In this document: positions 16,853 through 25,009 of the stretch, piece by piece
How positions within the stretch are numbered: position 1 is the first letter of the stretch
Layout: every line of letters starts with the position of its first letter
Origin: an uncultured Bacillota bacterium
Lineage (GTDB): Bacteria; Bacillota; Dethiobacteria; DTU022; UBA8154
Reading direction: 5' to 3'
Assembly: GCA_937973635.1 (NCBI GenBank)
Contig: CALJJZ010000035.1
Span: 74,812-138,811 of the forward strand
Length of the DNA stretch: 64,000 nucleotides
The notes under the pieces: model-generated
Told to the model about the DNA's origin: nothing
What the model saw: only the letters and a program-made list of their open reading frames with translations
The model's database searches: none
Translations under genes and position numbers: made by a program

Positions 16853-17605
16853 ATGGCTGGCCCAGCCAGAGACCCGGAAACGGGTAAATTCTTAAAGCCC
16901 GGACTTTGCCCCATTAATCCCTATACTGAACGGCGGGAATGTCCCCCGGCAACGGAGATAGACTGCCTGCTTGTGGAAAAAGTATATGACCAGTGCTGGA
17001 AAGAAGAAGATTTTGTGAGAAGAGTTCTTATCCCCACCGGCCCAGGTGAAGCCTGTGAAAACGTGGACACAACACGGGTGACCCGGGTAGAATGCCAGGT
17101 TGTGGATGTTGTCTGTGAAGTGGTGGACGTAGGGCCTCCCCTCGGGCCTCCCTTCGGCCCCAACGAAAGGATCGTTACCATTGAGCAGACTGTAACCATC
17201 CAGGTGGAGCTGTGGGACGATTCTGTTCCCGTTCTTCTTTGTTCCTTTACGCAAACCTTTGCGGACGAATTCAACCAGGTTGTGCTCTATGTTCCCCCTG
17301 CGGGGCTCCTTTTCGGTGCCGGAGGCGGGCCTTTTGTCTTCTGCGAAGTAACGGGCTTCACCTGTTTCCTGGCCCGGGAATTTGTTCCCGGCGAGGAGTT
17401 TGACAGTTTGCTCTTCAGAATTAAGATCTGCAAGATCATTGAGGTCACAGCCTTTATCAAACTGATGGTCCCCGTTTACGGCTTCTGTGTGCCCCGCATC
17501 TGTGAGGCTGCACCACAGGAGATAGAGCTCAATTGCCCGCCCATCGACGAGCTCTTCCCGCCCCAACCGGATGATTATGCCCAAGGACCAATAAATGATG
17601 ACTAA
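16853..17605 (+). CDS. Cysteine-containing spore-coat-like protein
   Basis: A 250-residue protein without signal peptide or TM segment. It has regularly spaced cysteines (CPINPYTERRECPP, CLLVEKVYDQC, CEVVDVG, CFLAREF, CPPIDELFPP) and beta-rich sequence such as IVTIEQTVTIQVELWDD. The V-E-K-V-Y-D-x-C pattern recurs in clostridial coat and exosporium-type proteins with repeated beta units (DUF3794-like), so an outer-spore role is plausible but unproven. The ATG at 16853 follows AAAGGAG eight bases upstream. The 230 bases upstream show no other gene, and a terminator follows. Confidence 0.6.
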   Translation: MAGPARDPETGKFLKPGLCPINPYTERRECPPATEIDCLLVEKVYDQCWKEEDFVRRVLIPTGPGEACENVDTTRVTRVECQVVDVVCEVVDVGPPLGPPFGPNERIVTIEQTVTIQVELWDDSVPVLLCSFTQTFADEFNQVVLYVPPAGLLFGAGGGPFVFCEVTGFTCFLAREFVPGEEFDSLLFRIKICKIIEVTAFIKLMVPVYGFCVPRICEAAPQEIELNCPPIDELFPPQPDDYAQGPINDD

Positions 17606-17623
17606 AAAATAGTCTATCTTTTC

Positions 17624-17655
17624 AGCTTTGCCGCTGGATGTGGCAAAGCTTTTTT
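17624..17655 (+). terminator. Intrinsic terminator after the coat-like gene
   Basis: AGCTTTGCC and GGCAAAGCT form a perfect 9-bp stem with a 9-nt loop, followed directly by TTTTT. Confidence 0.88.
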
Positions 17656-17739
17656 ATGAAGCCTTATTAAGTTTAAAGACCCTTCCCCGCCGGTTTAAAG
17701 GTTTAAATAAGGAGGAGATGGGCGTTTTCTCCCGGAATT

Positions 17740-18495
17740 TTACGGTTTAAGCCAAAGCTGGACCATGATTATACCGGGAGTTGCTTTCCAGGGGACGATG
17801 CCGATACCCACATAATGATAGTTGGGATTGAGCATAATCTGCCGGTGCGCCGCGCTGTATACCAGCTGTGCATGGGCCTGCTGGACATTGCCGGCGCCGG
17901 AAAGGTTTTCCCCCAGGGCGCTGAATTTTATGCCCGCCTGGCGCACCATATTGCCCGGCGAACCATAAGTGGGTGAATTATGGGCAAAGTAGTTGTTCTC
18001 CGACATATCCCGGACTTTTAAGCGGGCCACCTCCGTAAGGGCCCGGTGGGCCTGCACCGGGGGAATACCGTGGGCAATCCGGTATTGATTCAGCAGCATA
18101 AAAGCCTGGGCTTCAGACGCCGTCATCCAGGAAGGAGCATCCGGGAGAGCAGGCGCTGTCGGCGGAAACGGTACGGGGTCAGGGACAGGAGCAGGCGCCG
18201 GGGCGGGCATAAAAGCGCCGCTGCGGAAATTCCTCTGGGCAGTGCTGCCGCCACTGCCCGTGCCCGGAGACGCCGCCGGGTCAGCAGGAGCAGGATTATG
18301 GGGCAGGGGATTTGCGGGAGCAGGGGGGTTATGTACCGGTGCTTCCAGTGGCGGTTGCTGCAGCCCCTTTATCTCCACAGCAAAACCTTGCCGCTCCATC
18401 TGGCCCCGGGGTGAACCGAGAGCAGGAGCAGGATAAAATACGGCAATCAGCAGCAGGGACAGGACTAGACAAAAAACGCTTCTTTTCTGTAACAT
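17740..18495 (-). CDS. Secreted CAP-domain protein (YkwD/SCP-like)
   Basis: A 251-residue exported protein. Residues 1-26 form a signal peptide (QKRSVFCLVLSLLLIAVFYP ending APALG), a proline/alanine-rich linker follows (about 45-115), and the C-terminal CAP domain (about 125-251) reads LLNQYRIAHGIPPVQ, LKVRDMSENNYFAHNSP, GENLSGAG, AHRQIMLNPNYHYVGIG and VQLWLK. CAP proteins of this type are common in spore-formers (YkwD, SafA-associated proteins) and their chemistry is unsettled. The ATG at 18495 follows AGGAGG seven bases upstream. It is divergent from the propeller/coiled-coil gene. Confidence 0.88.
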   Translation of the reverse strand: MLQKRSVFCLVLSLLLIAVFYPAPALGSPRGQMERQGFAVEIKGLQQPPLEAPVHNPPAPANPLPHNPAPADPAASPGTGSGGSTAQRNFRSGAFMPAPAPAPVPDPVPFPPTAPALPDAPSWMTASEAQAFMLLNQYRIAHGIPPVQAHRALTEVARLKVRDMSENNYFAHNSPTYGSPGNMVRQAGIKFSALGENLSGAGNVQQAHAQLVYSAAHRQIMLNPNYHYVGIGIVPWKATPGIIMVQLWLKP

Positions 18496-18718
18496 GGGCC
18501 AACCTCCTGTATGGCTTTTCCTGATTATACAATTCTCCCTTTCCTGACACAAAGATCCAGATATTAGAATATCTGGGATAAACAAAGGGTTACTATCCCT
18601 ATTCACCTTTTTCCCCTTCCCAGCATATAAATGGACACCGATGGCAACAGTTGGCATTTTATTGCCCTTTTCCCATATTTATATTAGCAAAAGCAAAGGG
18701 GAGGAAGGGGCGCAAGAC

Positions 18719-20176
18719 ATGGATACAAGGGAAAACCCATGCCGCCTGCCTTTAATGACCGGTGAGGCCGGGGAAAAAGACTATTATCGTCTCGACAGCC
18801 ATAACAGGCTGCAGCATTGGAAGTTTACTGCCGGAAGCTGGAAGATGGCGGCGGCCGATCTGTTTCAACAACCTCTGGAAGGCTTTGACGGCGCCCTGGA
18901 TAGGAAGGGGTTAATGCAGCTGCTGGGTTATGACCACCGGGGCAATATCTACCACCTCGATGCCGGAAACCGGGCCAAAAAAATTCAGACAATTTCCCCC
19001 CAAAAAATTAACAGCCTCTCCTGCTGTTTCACCCCGTCAAACCAGCTGCAGATTCTTTATTTAAGCAGCCCCGATGCTCAAAAGCAATGGCAGCATTTGT
19101 ATTATCTTTACAAGAGCTCCGGGGAATCATCCGTATCCCTTGTGGATACCGTGGCCGGCGGAGCAAGCTTTTGCTCCATCTTCAGCGACCGGCTTAACAG
19201 GCTCTACCTGATCTATCCTCTGCTGGATGAAGGCGCGGGTAGGATCGCTTTGCGCTGCCTGGAAACTGCGGGCAGTCTTCCCGGCCGCATCTACCTGCTC
19301 CCGGGGAAACAGGAAAGGGCGGGCCCGCCGTCGTTTTACAGTGATCCGCAAAATAATCTTCACCTGGCCTGGATCAGCAGATCCTCGGGCAAAGCTTATC
19401 TTAATTATATCCAGCGGGAAATAACCGGAAGATGGCGCCATTTTATGCAGGTGGAAGTTCCTCCACCAACGCTGCCGGTGGTTCCTTTCTCCTGTACAGC
19501 CAAAGAGCTTCTGATCTTCGTGCAGGGGGAGAGGAGACTTTCCCTTTTCTATTCCCGCAATGGGGGCGCCGGCTGGTACAGGGGCAAAGACAGAGAAATA
19601 GGACAGGAAAGCATGATCACCCGCTTGCGCCTTGGGGGCAGGGACGGGCCAAAGCCGGAGCAAAGCAGTAATTTTTTGCTCAACTTCACCCTTCCCCCGC
19701 AAAATTTAACCTCCGCCCCCCCTGGCAGCAAAGAGATAGAGAACCATAAAACAATGCTCCGCGGGGGCGAGCTGCACTCCATGGCCGTTATCTCTGCAGC
19801 AGTTTTGGAGCATATACACTGCCTGGAAGCAGATAACAGCCGTCTGCGGGAACAACTGCAAGAAAAAGAAAAAGAACTGGCTATTCTGGAGCAGCAGGAA
19901 CAGCTAAAAACGGTGGAACTGGAAAGGTTGCGGGCGGAAAAACAAAGGTATTGCCTGGAAGGAGAGCAGCTGTATAAAGATAAAGAAAAACTGCAAAGGC
20001 ACCAGGGAAAACAGGAGCAGGAAATAAAAACGCTGCGGGAGCAGCTAACGCTGCTGCGGTCGGATATTATAAAGCTGCAGAACAAAAAAGAGCAGCTAAC
20101 CCGGGAAAACAGCGAACTAAAGCGCCGTATCAGCAGCTATGCAGAAGTTTGCAAAGGACGCAAAGAAAGGTCATAA
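18719..20176 (+). CDS. Propeller-like repeat protein with C-terminal coiled coil
   Basis: Not assigned to a known family. Residues about 15-330 are beta-rich with recurring units such as YRLDSHNRLQHW, YDHRGNIYHL, FSDRLNRLYLIY, YSDPQNNLHLAWI and FYSRNGGAGWY, as in six- or seven-bladed propellers. Residues about 375-480 form an almost uninterrupted coiled coil (EADNSRLREQLQEKEKEL onward). There is no signal peptide or TM segment. The ATG at 18719 follows GGGAGGAAGGGG. It converges on an unknown gene that also ends in a charged helical tail. A scaffold role, perhaps at the spore surface, is inference. Confidence 0.65.
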   Translation: MDTRENPCRLPLMTGEAGEKDYYRLDSHNRLQHWKFTAGSWKMAAADLFQQPLEGFDGALDRKGLMQLLGYDHRGNIYHLDAGNRAKKIQTISPQKINSLSCCFTPSNQLQILYLSSPDAQKQWQHLYYLYKSSGESSVSLVDTVAGGASFCSIFSDRLNRLYLIYPLLDEGAGRIALRCLETAGSLPGRIYLLPGKQERAGPPSFYSDPQNNLHLAWISRSSGKAYLNYIQREITGRWRHFMQVEVPPPTLPVVPFSCTAKELLIFVQGERRLSLFYSRNGGAGWYRGKDREIGQESMITRLRLGGRDGPKPEQSSNFLLNFTLPPQNLTSAPPGSKEIENHKTMLRGGELHSMAVISAAVLEHIHCLEADNSRLREQLQEKEKELAILEQQEQLKTVELERLRAEKQRYCLEGEQLYKDKEKLQRHQGKQEQEIKTLREQLTLLRSDIIKLQNKKEQLTRENSELKRRISSYAEVCKGRKERS

Positions 20177-20239
20177 TTTGATGCAGATCCCGCAAAGGAT
20201 AAACGCAGTCGGCGATAACAGGAAGTGGCAAACTTTATC

Positions 20240-21025
20240 CTAGCCCTGGGGGGGGTTTTTCTTCCTTGCTTGTAAATCTTTTTGGACAGCAGCTTTTCTT
20301 CCCAGTTGCTGCTGTATGCTTCGCTCATGCTCAACAAGCAGATGATAATAGCGTTCAAACGCCGGCGTATGGATTTTGCCCGGGTCTGGCCCCGGGAGCA
20401 TTTCCTTTTGCTCCAGGGCAAGGAGATCCAGATCCACAACGGCTTTTTCTTCCTCCGCTTCTATTGCTGCTGCTTCGGCCTTATCTTCACCGTCTCTCAG
20501 GGCGTATGTTGTGTTTTCCGGGCAGGTGCACACCTCCCTGTTTTGCACACATGCACACTCTGCTGCGCTGCTGCTCCTTTCCCCTGACGATTCCCTGATC
20601 CTGCCGGCAACCTTCAGCCAAATTTTAAAAGGAACAAAGTTTAGCCAGTTTAAAAAGGGAAAAAGTCCCGGCAAAAAAGGAGCCGCCTGGTAGGAAACAG
20701 TAGCTTCACAGCTATAGACCGGCTGATTTCCCTGTGAAACAGCAGGCCCAAAATGGGGATCATTTATGATGCACCCACGGCTAAATACTTTTTGCTGCCT
20801 CCCTCTTTTGTCCTTTGAATGGCGATAAGAGAGCTGCACTTCATACCGCGCCCAGAAGTATCCCTTACCCGCTGCAGGTTTATAATAATCGGCACGGACA
20901 TTCATTATTTCGGCGGAAACAACCTCGTGCAGGTTAAAAAGATAAAAAGCAAAGCGGTGCTGAAAATAACAGACGTAGCCCGTTTCTCCGCTGCACTTAT
21001 GCTGCCAATGGTCTTTCATCTCCAT
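20240..21025 (-). CDS. Hypothetical protein, beta-rich N-terminus and charged helical C-terminus
   Basis: Not recognised (261 residues). The first 130 residues look like an open beta domain (HEVVSAEIMNVRADYY, FWARYEVQLSYRHS, VYSCEATVSYQ). A short hydrophobic stretch FLPGLFPFLNWLNFVPF is followed by a Cys cluster (CACVQNREVCTC) and an acidic then basic helical tail. GGAGGGG directly before the ATG supports real translation. It is convergent with the propeller/coiled-coil gene; the two stops are 64 bases apart. Confidence 0.6.
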   Translation of the reverse strand: MEMKDHWQHKCSGETGYVCYFQHRFAFYLFNLHEVVSAEIMNVRADYYKPAAGKGYFWARYEVQLSYRHSKDKRGRQQKVFSRGCIINDPHFGPAVSQGNQPVYSCEATVSYQAAPFLPGLFPFLNWLNFVPFKIWLKVAGRIRESSGERSSSAAECACVQNREVCTCPENTTYALRDGEDKAEAAAIEAEEEKAVVDLDLLALEQKEMLPGPDPGKIHTPAFERYYHLLVEHERSIQQQLGRKAAVQKDLQARKKNPPQG

Positions 21026-21065
21026 CTTCCCCTCCGTTAAAACTACCCCTAATACCCCTTAAAGC

Positions 21066-21108
21066 ATATTAAAACAGGCTTATTCAAAAGCAGAGCCTGT
21101 TTTAATAT
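21066..21108. repeat. 15-bp perfect hairpin in a spacer
   Basis: ATATTAAAACAGGCT and AGCCTGTTTTAATAT pair over 15 bp without mismatch, with a 13-nt loop, followed by ATTTTTG on the plus strand. It lies just upstream of the minus-strand gene at 21025. As a plus-strand terminator it has no obvious source transcript; on the minus strand it would terminate the small ORF at 21147-21287. Confidence 0.65.
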
Positions 21109-21146
21109 ATTTTTGTCTGCTTACCAACAGAACTTTATTTTAGGCC

Positions 21147-21287
21147 TCATAAAAACCGCTTGAGCTCCTTAACGTTGCTCTGTTGTAGACTCCCTCTTTT
21201 CAGGTAGAGCAGATTCCCTTTTTGTTTTTGCATGACATTACAGCTTTCTTCCAAATTATACCCGCGGCGGCGCAGCCTGTTTTTCAT
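21147..21287 (-). CDS. Possible small basic protein (46-56 aa)
   Basis: A minus-strand frame of 46 codons from ATG 21287 (MKNRLRRRGYNLEESCNVMQ), or 56 from TTG 21317, which has GGGGGG upstream. It is highly basic and ends before the 15-bp hairpin, which could terminate it. No family is known, and the ribosome binding site for the ATG is weak. It is the only reading frame of interest in the 21110-21522 gap; the rest probably holds the promoter of the DUF2600 gene. Confidence 0.3.
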   Translation of the reverse strand: MKNRLRRRGYNLEESCNVMQKQKGNLLYLKRGSLQQSNVKELKRFL

Positions 21288-21522
21288 CAGCTCTGTGGCC
21301 TTTTTTGCCTGCAGCAAACACCGTCCCCCCTTCCCTTTTTCTTCTATTTTACGGAGAAGCAGGGGAAAGTGTTACATACCTTTACGATATGTTTTATGGC
21401 GGTAATGGCGGTATTGGCGATTTAATGACGGTGATATTGTGGCGTTGCATAAGTAATACGAGAATAGCGCAGACTGAAAGGCAGAGCCTTTAACCTGCTA
21501 CTGGATTGGAGGCGGCAAAAAA

Positions 21523-22611
21523 ATGTTTTACCTCTCCCGTTCGCCAATGCCCCTAATCGCCCGCCTGGTGGGAGGCATCCTGCCGGCCGTGGCCCGGGAG
21601 CTGCGGGGCTTTAAAAAATGCCTGCAGGCATCTCCTTCTCCTTTCCTGCGGGAACAGGCCCTGCAAAGCATGCAAAAAAAACGCTTTCACTGCCAGGGCG
21701 GCGCCGTCTATGCCCTGCTCAACCCCGCTGCCGGCCGCGCACTGATTTCTTTTATTACGGCCTTCCAAACAATCAGCGATTACCTGGACAACCTCTGCGA
21801 TCGCCTGCCGGCGTGGGCTGGAACCCCCGAAGAGATGGAGGCGGCCTTCCGCAGCCTGCACTGCGCTCTGCAGCTGGCCCTGGAAACGGAAGAGACAAAA
21901 ACGGCGCCTGACTACTACCGTTTATACCCGTACCGCCAGGACGGGGGTTACCTCCACCGGCTGGTGCAAAAGTGCCGGAGCAGCGCGGCCGGCTTTCCCA
22001 ACTTTGGGCTGGTGCGGGAAAAGGCGGTCTTCCTGACCGGGCTTTACGGCGACCTGCAGACCCTCAAACATCTTCACCCTCGCTGCCGGGAGAAGGCCCT
22101 TAAGAAGTGGTTTGAGCCATACCGCCGTCAATACCTCTACTTACACTGGCAGGAATTTGCCGCCGCCGCCGGTTCTACGCTGGGGGTTTTTGCCCTTCTG
22201 GCCCTGGCCTCCCGGCCCGACGCCGGTGAGGAAGAAAGGGAGGCCCTTTACCACCTTTACTTCCCCTGGATCTGCGCCCTGCATATTTTGCTTGACTATT
22301 ATATCGATCAGGCCGAGGACCGCCGGGAAGGCGACCTCAATTTTGTTTTTTATTACGCCAACCGGGAACAATTTCTGCAGCGCCTGCGCTTTTTCACCAG
22401 GGAAGCGCTGGCCCGGGCCGGGTCTGCGCCAGACGCCGCCTTTCACCGCACCATTGTCCAAGGCCTGCTCGCCGTCTATCTCTCCGACCCCAAAATCCGG
22501 GTACAGGGCTGGGAAAAAGAAGCCCGCCTCCTGCTACAAACAGCAGGCACACCGGAGATCTACACCCTTTACCATACCTGCCGCTTCCTGCGCCGCCTCA
22601 GCCTCCTCTAA
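21523..22611 (+). CDS. ytpB: DUF2600 terpene synthase (YtpB, tetraprenyl-beta-curcumene synthase-like)
   Basis: A 362-residue protein of the DUF2600 family. Bacillus YtpB of this family cyclises tetraprenyl (C35) diphosphate to tetraprenyl-beta-curcumene, a precursor of sesquarterpenes. Family-like features are the acidic motif TISDYLDNLCDRLPAW, the YYRLYPYRQDGGYLHRLVQKCR block and the second acidic segment HILLDYYIDQAEDRREGDLNFV. No signal peptide or TM segment is seen. The convergent neighbour is a polyprenyl diphosphate synthase that could supply the substrate. Confidence 0.88.
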   Translation: MFYLSRSPMPLIARLVGGILPAVARELRGFKKCLQASPSPFLREQALQSMQKKRFHCQGGAVYALLNPAAGRALISFITAFQTISDYLDNLCDRLPAWAGTPEEMEAAFRSLHCALQLALETEETKTAPDYYRLYPYRQDGGYLHRLVQKCRSSAAGFPNFGLVREKAVFLTGLYGDLQTLKHLHPRCREKALKKWFEPYRRQYLYLHWQEFAAAAGSTLGVFALLALASRPDAGEEEREALYHLYFPWICALHILLDYYIDQAEDRREGDLNFVFYYANREQFLQRLRFFTREALARAGSAPDAAFHRTIVQGLLAVYLSDPKIRVQGWEKEARLLLQTAGTPEIYTLYHTCRFLRRLSLL

Positions 22612-22693
22612 AAGCGGCAGGGGCGCTTCTCTCCGCCGCCTTCATCGCCCGGAGGTTTGCCGTCCGGAGGCGGGCATAATTAAAAGCGCCCTT

Positions 22694-23719
22694 TTAGCTG
22701 TTACGCTGTAAAACAAAGGCTGCTATCTTTTCCAGCAGCAGCCTGCAGGAATTTTGTTCCAGGCCATGCAAAGAGCGGACAGCTTCCCCGGCAAAGGCGG
22801 CAGCTTTTTGCTGCGCCCGGGCCAAGGGGCCGCTGCGGCAGGCGGGATCCAGCATAAAAGTAAGTTTCTCTCTGCTGAAATCGCGCCTGCTGATCAGTTC
22901 ACGCAGGCGCTCTCCAAACACAGGATCTTGCAGGATATAAATGAGGGGCAGCGTCATCGTGCCTTCCCGCAGGTCGCTGCCTGCCGGTTTGCCTGTGCAG
23001 GCCGGGTTGCCCCAGATATCCAGCAGGTCATCGGTAATTTGAAAAGCAAAACCCAGGTTGCGGCCGTATGCTTTAAGCTGCTGCACGGCAGTCTCCTCCA
23101 GACAGGAAAGGAGGGCGCCGGCGGCGCAGCAGGCCTCAAGCAGCGCCGCCGTTTTACCATAAGCACAGCGCAGGTATTCTCTTTCACCGGCATCACAATT
23201 GAAAGCATTGCGCGCCTGCTCTATTTCAGCTTCGCACATGGCGCCGATGGCCGTGGAAAAGAGCCGGATCAACTGCACATTTCCACAGAGGGCCACCAGT
23301 TCAAAGGCCCGGGCAAAAAAATAATCCCCGGCAATAACTGCAGGAAAATTGCCATAAAGGGCGTTGAGGGAGGGTTTGCTCCGCCGCTCACAGGCCCCGT
23401 CGATAACATCATCGTGCAGCAAAGAAGCCGTATGGATCAGCTCCACTGCAGCGGCAATACGGTGCAGGGCCTGCCGCTTGGCTTTTTTAAAGCTGCCGCT
23501 TAACAAGACCAGAAGGGGGCGCAGGCGTTTGCCCCGGTTCTGGAGCACCAGCGCGATTAACTCCTGCATGGCCTCGGCGCCGGAAACGGTAAAATCCAGG
23601 AGATACTCTTCCACAGCTGCCAGCTCCTCGCCCAAGAGGGAGGCAATCTCCAGCTGCAGCCCGTGCTCCAGCGTTGTTTTTTGCTGCTCAATCCATAATT
23701 GTTGGCCCGTCTCTGGCAA
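22694..23719 (-). CDS. Long-chain polyprenyl diphosphate synthase (HepT/IspB type)
   Basis: A trans-prenyltransferase of 341 residues that condenses isopentenyl diphosphate units. The first Asp-rich motif is SLLHDDVIDGA, the second is QITDDLLDIWG, and GKRLRPLLVLLSG is the IPP-binding segment. Such enzymes make the C30-C40 chain of menaquinone or, with DUF2600 proteins, of C35 terpenes. The chain length cannot be read from sequence with confidence. No HepS-like partner lies beside it. The LolA-like gene ends 30 bases downstream. Confidence 0.9.
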   Translation of the reverse strand: MPETGQQLWIEQQKTTLEHGLQLEIASLLGEELAAVEEYLLDFTVSGAEAMQELIALVLQNRGKRLRPLLVLLSGSFKKAKRQALHRIAAAVELIHTASLLHDDVIDGACERRSKPSLNALYGNFPAVIAGDYFFARAFELVALCGNVQLIRLFSTAIGAMCEAEIEQARNAFNCDAGEREYLRCAYGKTAALLEACCAAGALLSCLEETAVQQLKAYGRNLGFAFQITDDLLDIWGNPACTGKPAGSDLREGTMTLPLIYILQDPVFGERLRELISRRDFSREKLTFMLDPACRSGPLARAQQKAAAFAGEAVRSLHGLEQNSCRLLLEKIAAFVLQRNS

Positions 23720-23748
23720 CAGCAGAACACCTTTCTCCCGGGCGGCCT

Positions 23749-24456
23749 TTAAGTGCAGTTTTTAAATTCCGGCCCCTTTAGAGTAAAACCCAGGCGGAAC
23801 AGCTCTGTACTGAGCCTGGGATTAAGCTCAATTTTTTTATAGGTGACCGTACGGTATAAGCGGTCCTGCTCATCATAAAATTGGTACTTTACCGGCATAA
23901 GTGAACGCTTCTCCAGCCAGACCTTCCCCCAGGCATCTTCCCGGGATGGTTTTGCGGGAATAACTTTCAAGAGGTAGTAATTTCCCTTTTCCGTCGTTTC
24001 TATACCTAAAAGCTCCACGTTGCGGGCCCGGCCCATTTCCTCCAGAAAAGTGCCGAGCAGGAAGGGGGAAGTAAAGGCTTCAGGACCTGCAAGGGGGCTG
24101 ATGAGGTAAAAATCTCCCACCTCCGGGCTATAAAGCCAGCGCTTTTCTCCATCACAGATAAACACCTGGGCCGGCGGCCCATCCCCCACGTAGGAAGCAA
24201 ATACCTCCACGCGGTAACGGGAGGGAGCGCTGAACCATACCTGGGCAAAATAGCGTTGTTCCCTTTCTCTCTGCTGCACGGTCATCTCCAGGGCACCATA
24301 GTAGCTTTTTAACCTTTCTCCGTTACGCAGCGCCCGCTTCACAAGTTTCTCGGCACTGAGGCCATAGTTGGTATAGTAATAATAAGCACCGGCAAGGACA
24401 AAGAGAAAAGCCAGCAGCAGCAACGCTCCCCCAAAGCGGGCAACTATTATCCTCAT
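23749..24456 (-). CDS. Membrane-anchored LolA-like protein (YdcC/GerS-type)
   Basis: A 235-residue protein with one N-terminal membrane anchor (GGALLLLAFLFVLAGAYYYY) and an outside LolA/LppX-like half-barrel (ALEMTVQQREREQRYFAQVWF, RYRVEVFASY, WLYSPEVGDFYLISP, GKVWLEKRSLMPVKYQFYD). Firmicute homologues include Bacillus YdcC, beside alr, and GerS of Clostridioides difficile, needed for spore cortex modification. There is no lipobox cysteine, so it is an integral and not a lipoprotein form. The ATG at 24456 was preferred to the TTG at 24474. Confidence 0.78.
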   Translation of the reverse strand: MRIIVARFGGALLLLAFLFVLAGAYYYYTNYGLSAEKLVKRALRNGERLKSYYGALEMTVQQREREQRYFAQVWFSAPSRYRVEVFASYVGDGPPAQVFICDGEKRWLYSPEVGDFYLISPLAGPEAFTSPFLLGTFLEEMGRARNVELLGIETTEKGNYYLLKVIPAKPSREDAWGKVWLEKRSLMPVKYQFYDEQDRLYRTVTYKKIELNPRLSTELFRLGFTLKGPEFKNCT

Positions 24457-24533
24457 CCCCGGACCATCTCCCAAAGAGGAGAAATACCTTCATTATTTAT
24501 TTTTATACCGACGGATCTTCATTTATAACCTCC

Positions 24534-24983
24534 TTACAGGTGCCTGATGATATCCTGCCGCGTAATAATGCCGAGAAGCCGCATCTCCTGGTCCACCACA
24601 GGCACACGGTTAATGCCCTTAGCGGACATCAGGGCGGCGACCTGCTCCAGGGTGGCTTCCGTATTTACCGTAAACACAGGGCGGGACATGAGCTCCTCCA
24701 CCGTCAGGGCAATGGTTTTTTTCAACTCCTCAAAAAAACGCTTCTGGCTCTCCAAAAAAAAGACGGCGCCGAGTACTTCACTGAAAGCAGGAGCCTTGAC
24801 TTCTTTGCCGCGCAGGATGAGGTCCCCTTCGCTGATGATACCCACCACACGATTGGCCTCGTCCACCACCGGCAGGCCGCTGATATGGTTTTTAAGGAGC
24901 AGCTTGGCCGCCTCTTCCACTGTAGCGGCGGGGCTTACCGTGATTACCTTTTTGGTCATGATCTCTCCAGCCCGTTTACTCAT
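24534..24983 (-). CDS. Two-CBS-domain protein
   Basis: A stand-alone CBS pair, 149 residues. CBS1 starts GEIMTKKVITVSPAATVEEAA and ends VVGIISEGDLILRG; CBS2 starts VEELMSRPVFTVNTEATLEQ and ends LLGIITRQDIIRHL. Such proteins sense adenine nucleotides. A roughly 35-residue helical insert separates the domains. It lies 26 bases after the NAD(P)HX repair gene. Confidence 0.92.
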   Translation of the reverse strand: MSKRAGEIMTKKVITVSPAATVEEAAKLLLKNHISGLPVVDEANRVVGIISEGDLILRGKEVKAPAFSEVLGAVFFLESQKRFFEELKKTIALTVEELMSRPVFTVNTEATLEQVAALMSAKGINRVPVVDQEMRLLGIITRQDIIRHL

Positions 24984-25009
24984 TTAAACCCATCCTCTCG
25001 TTCAAATTT

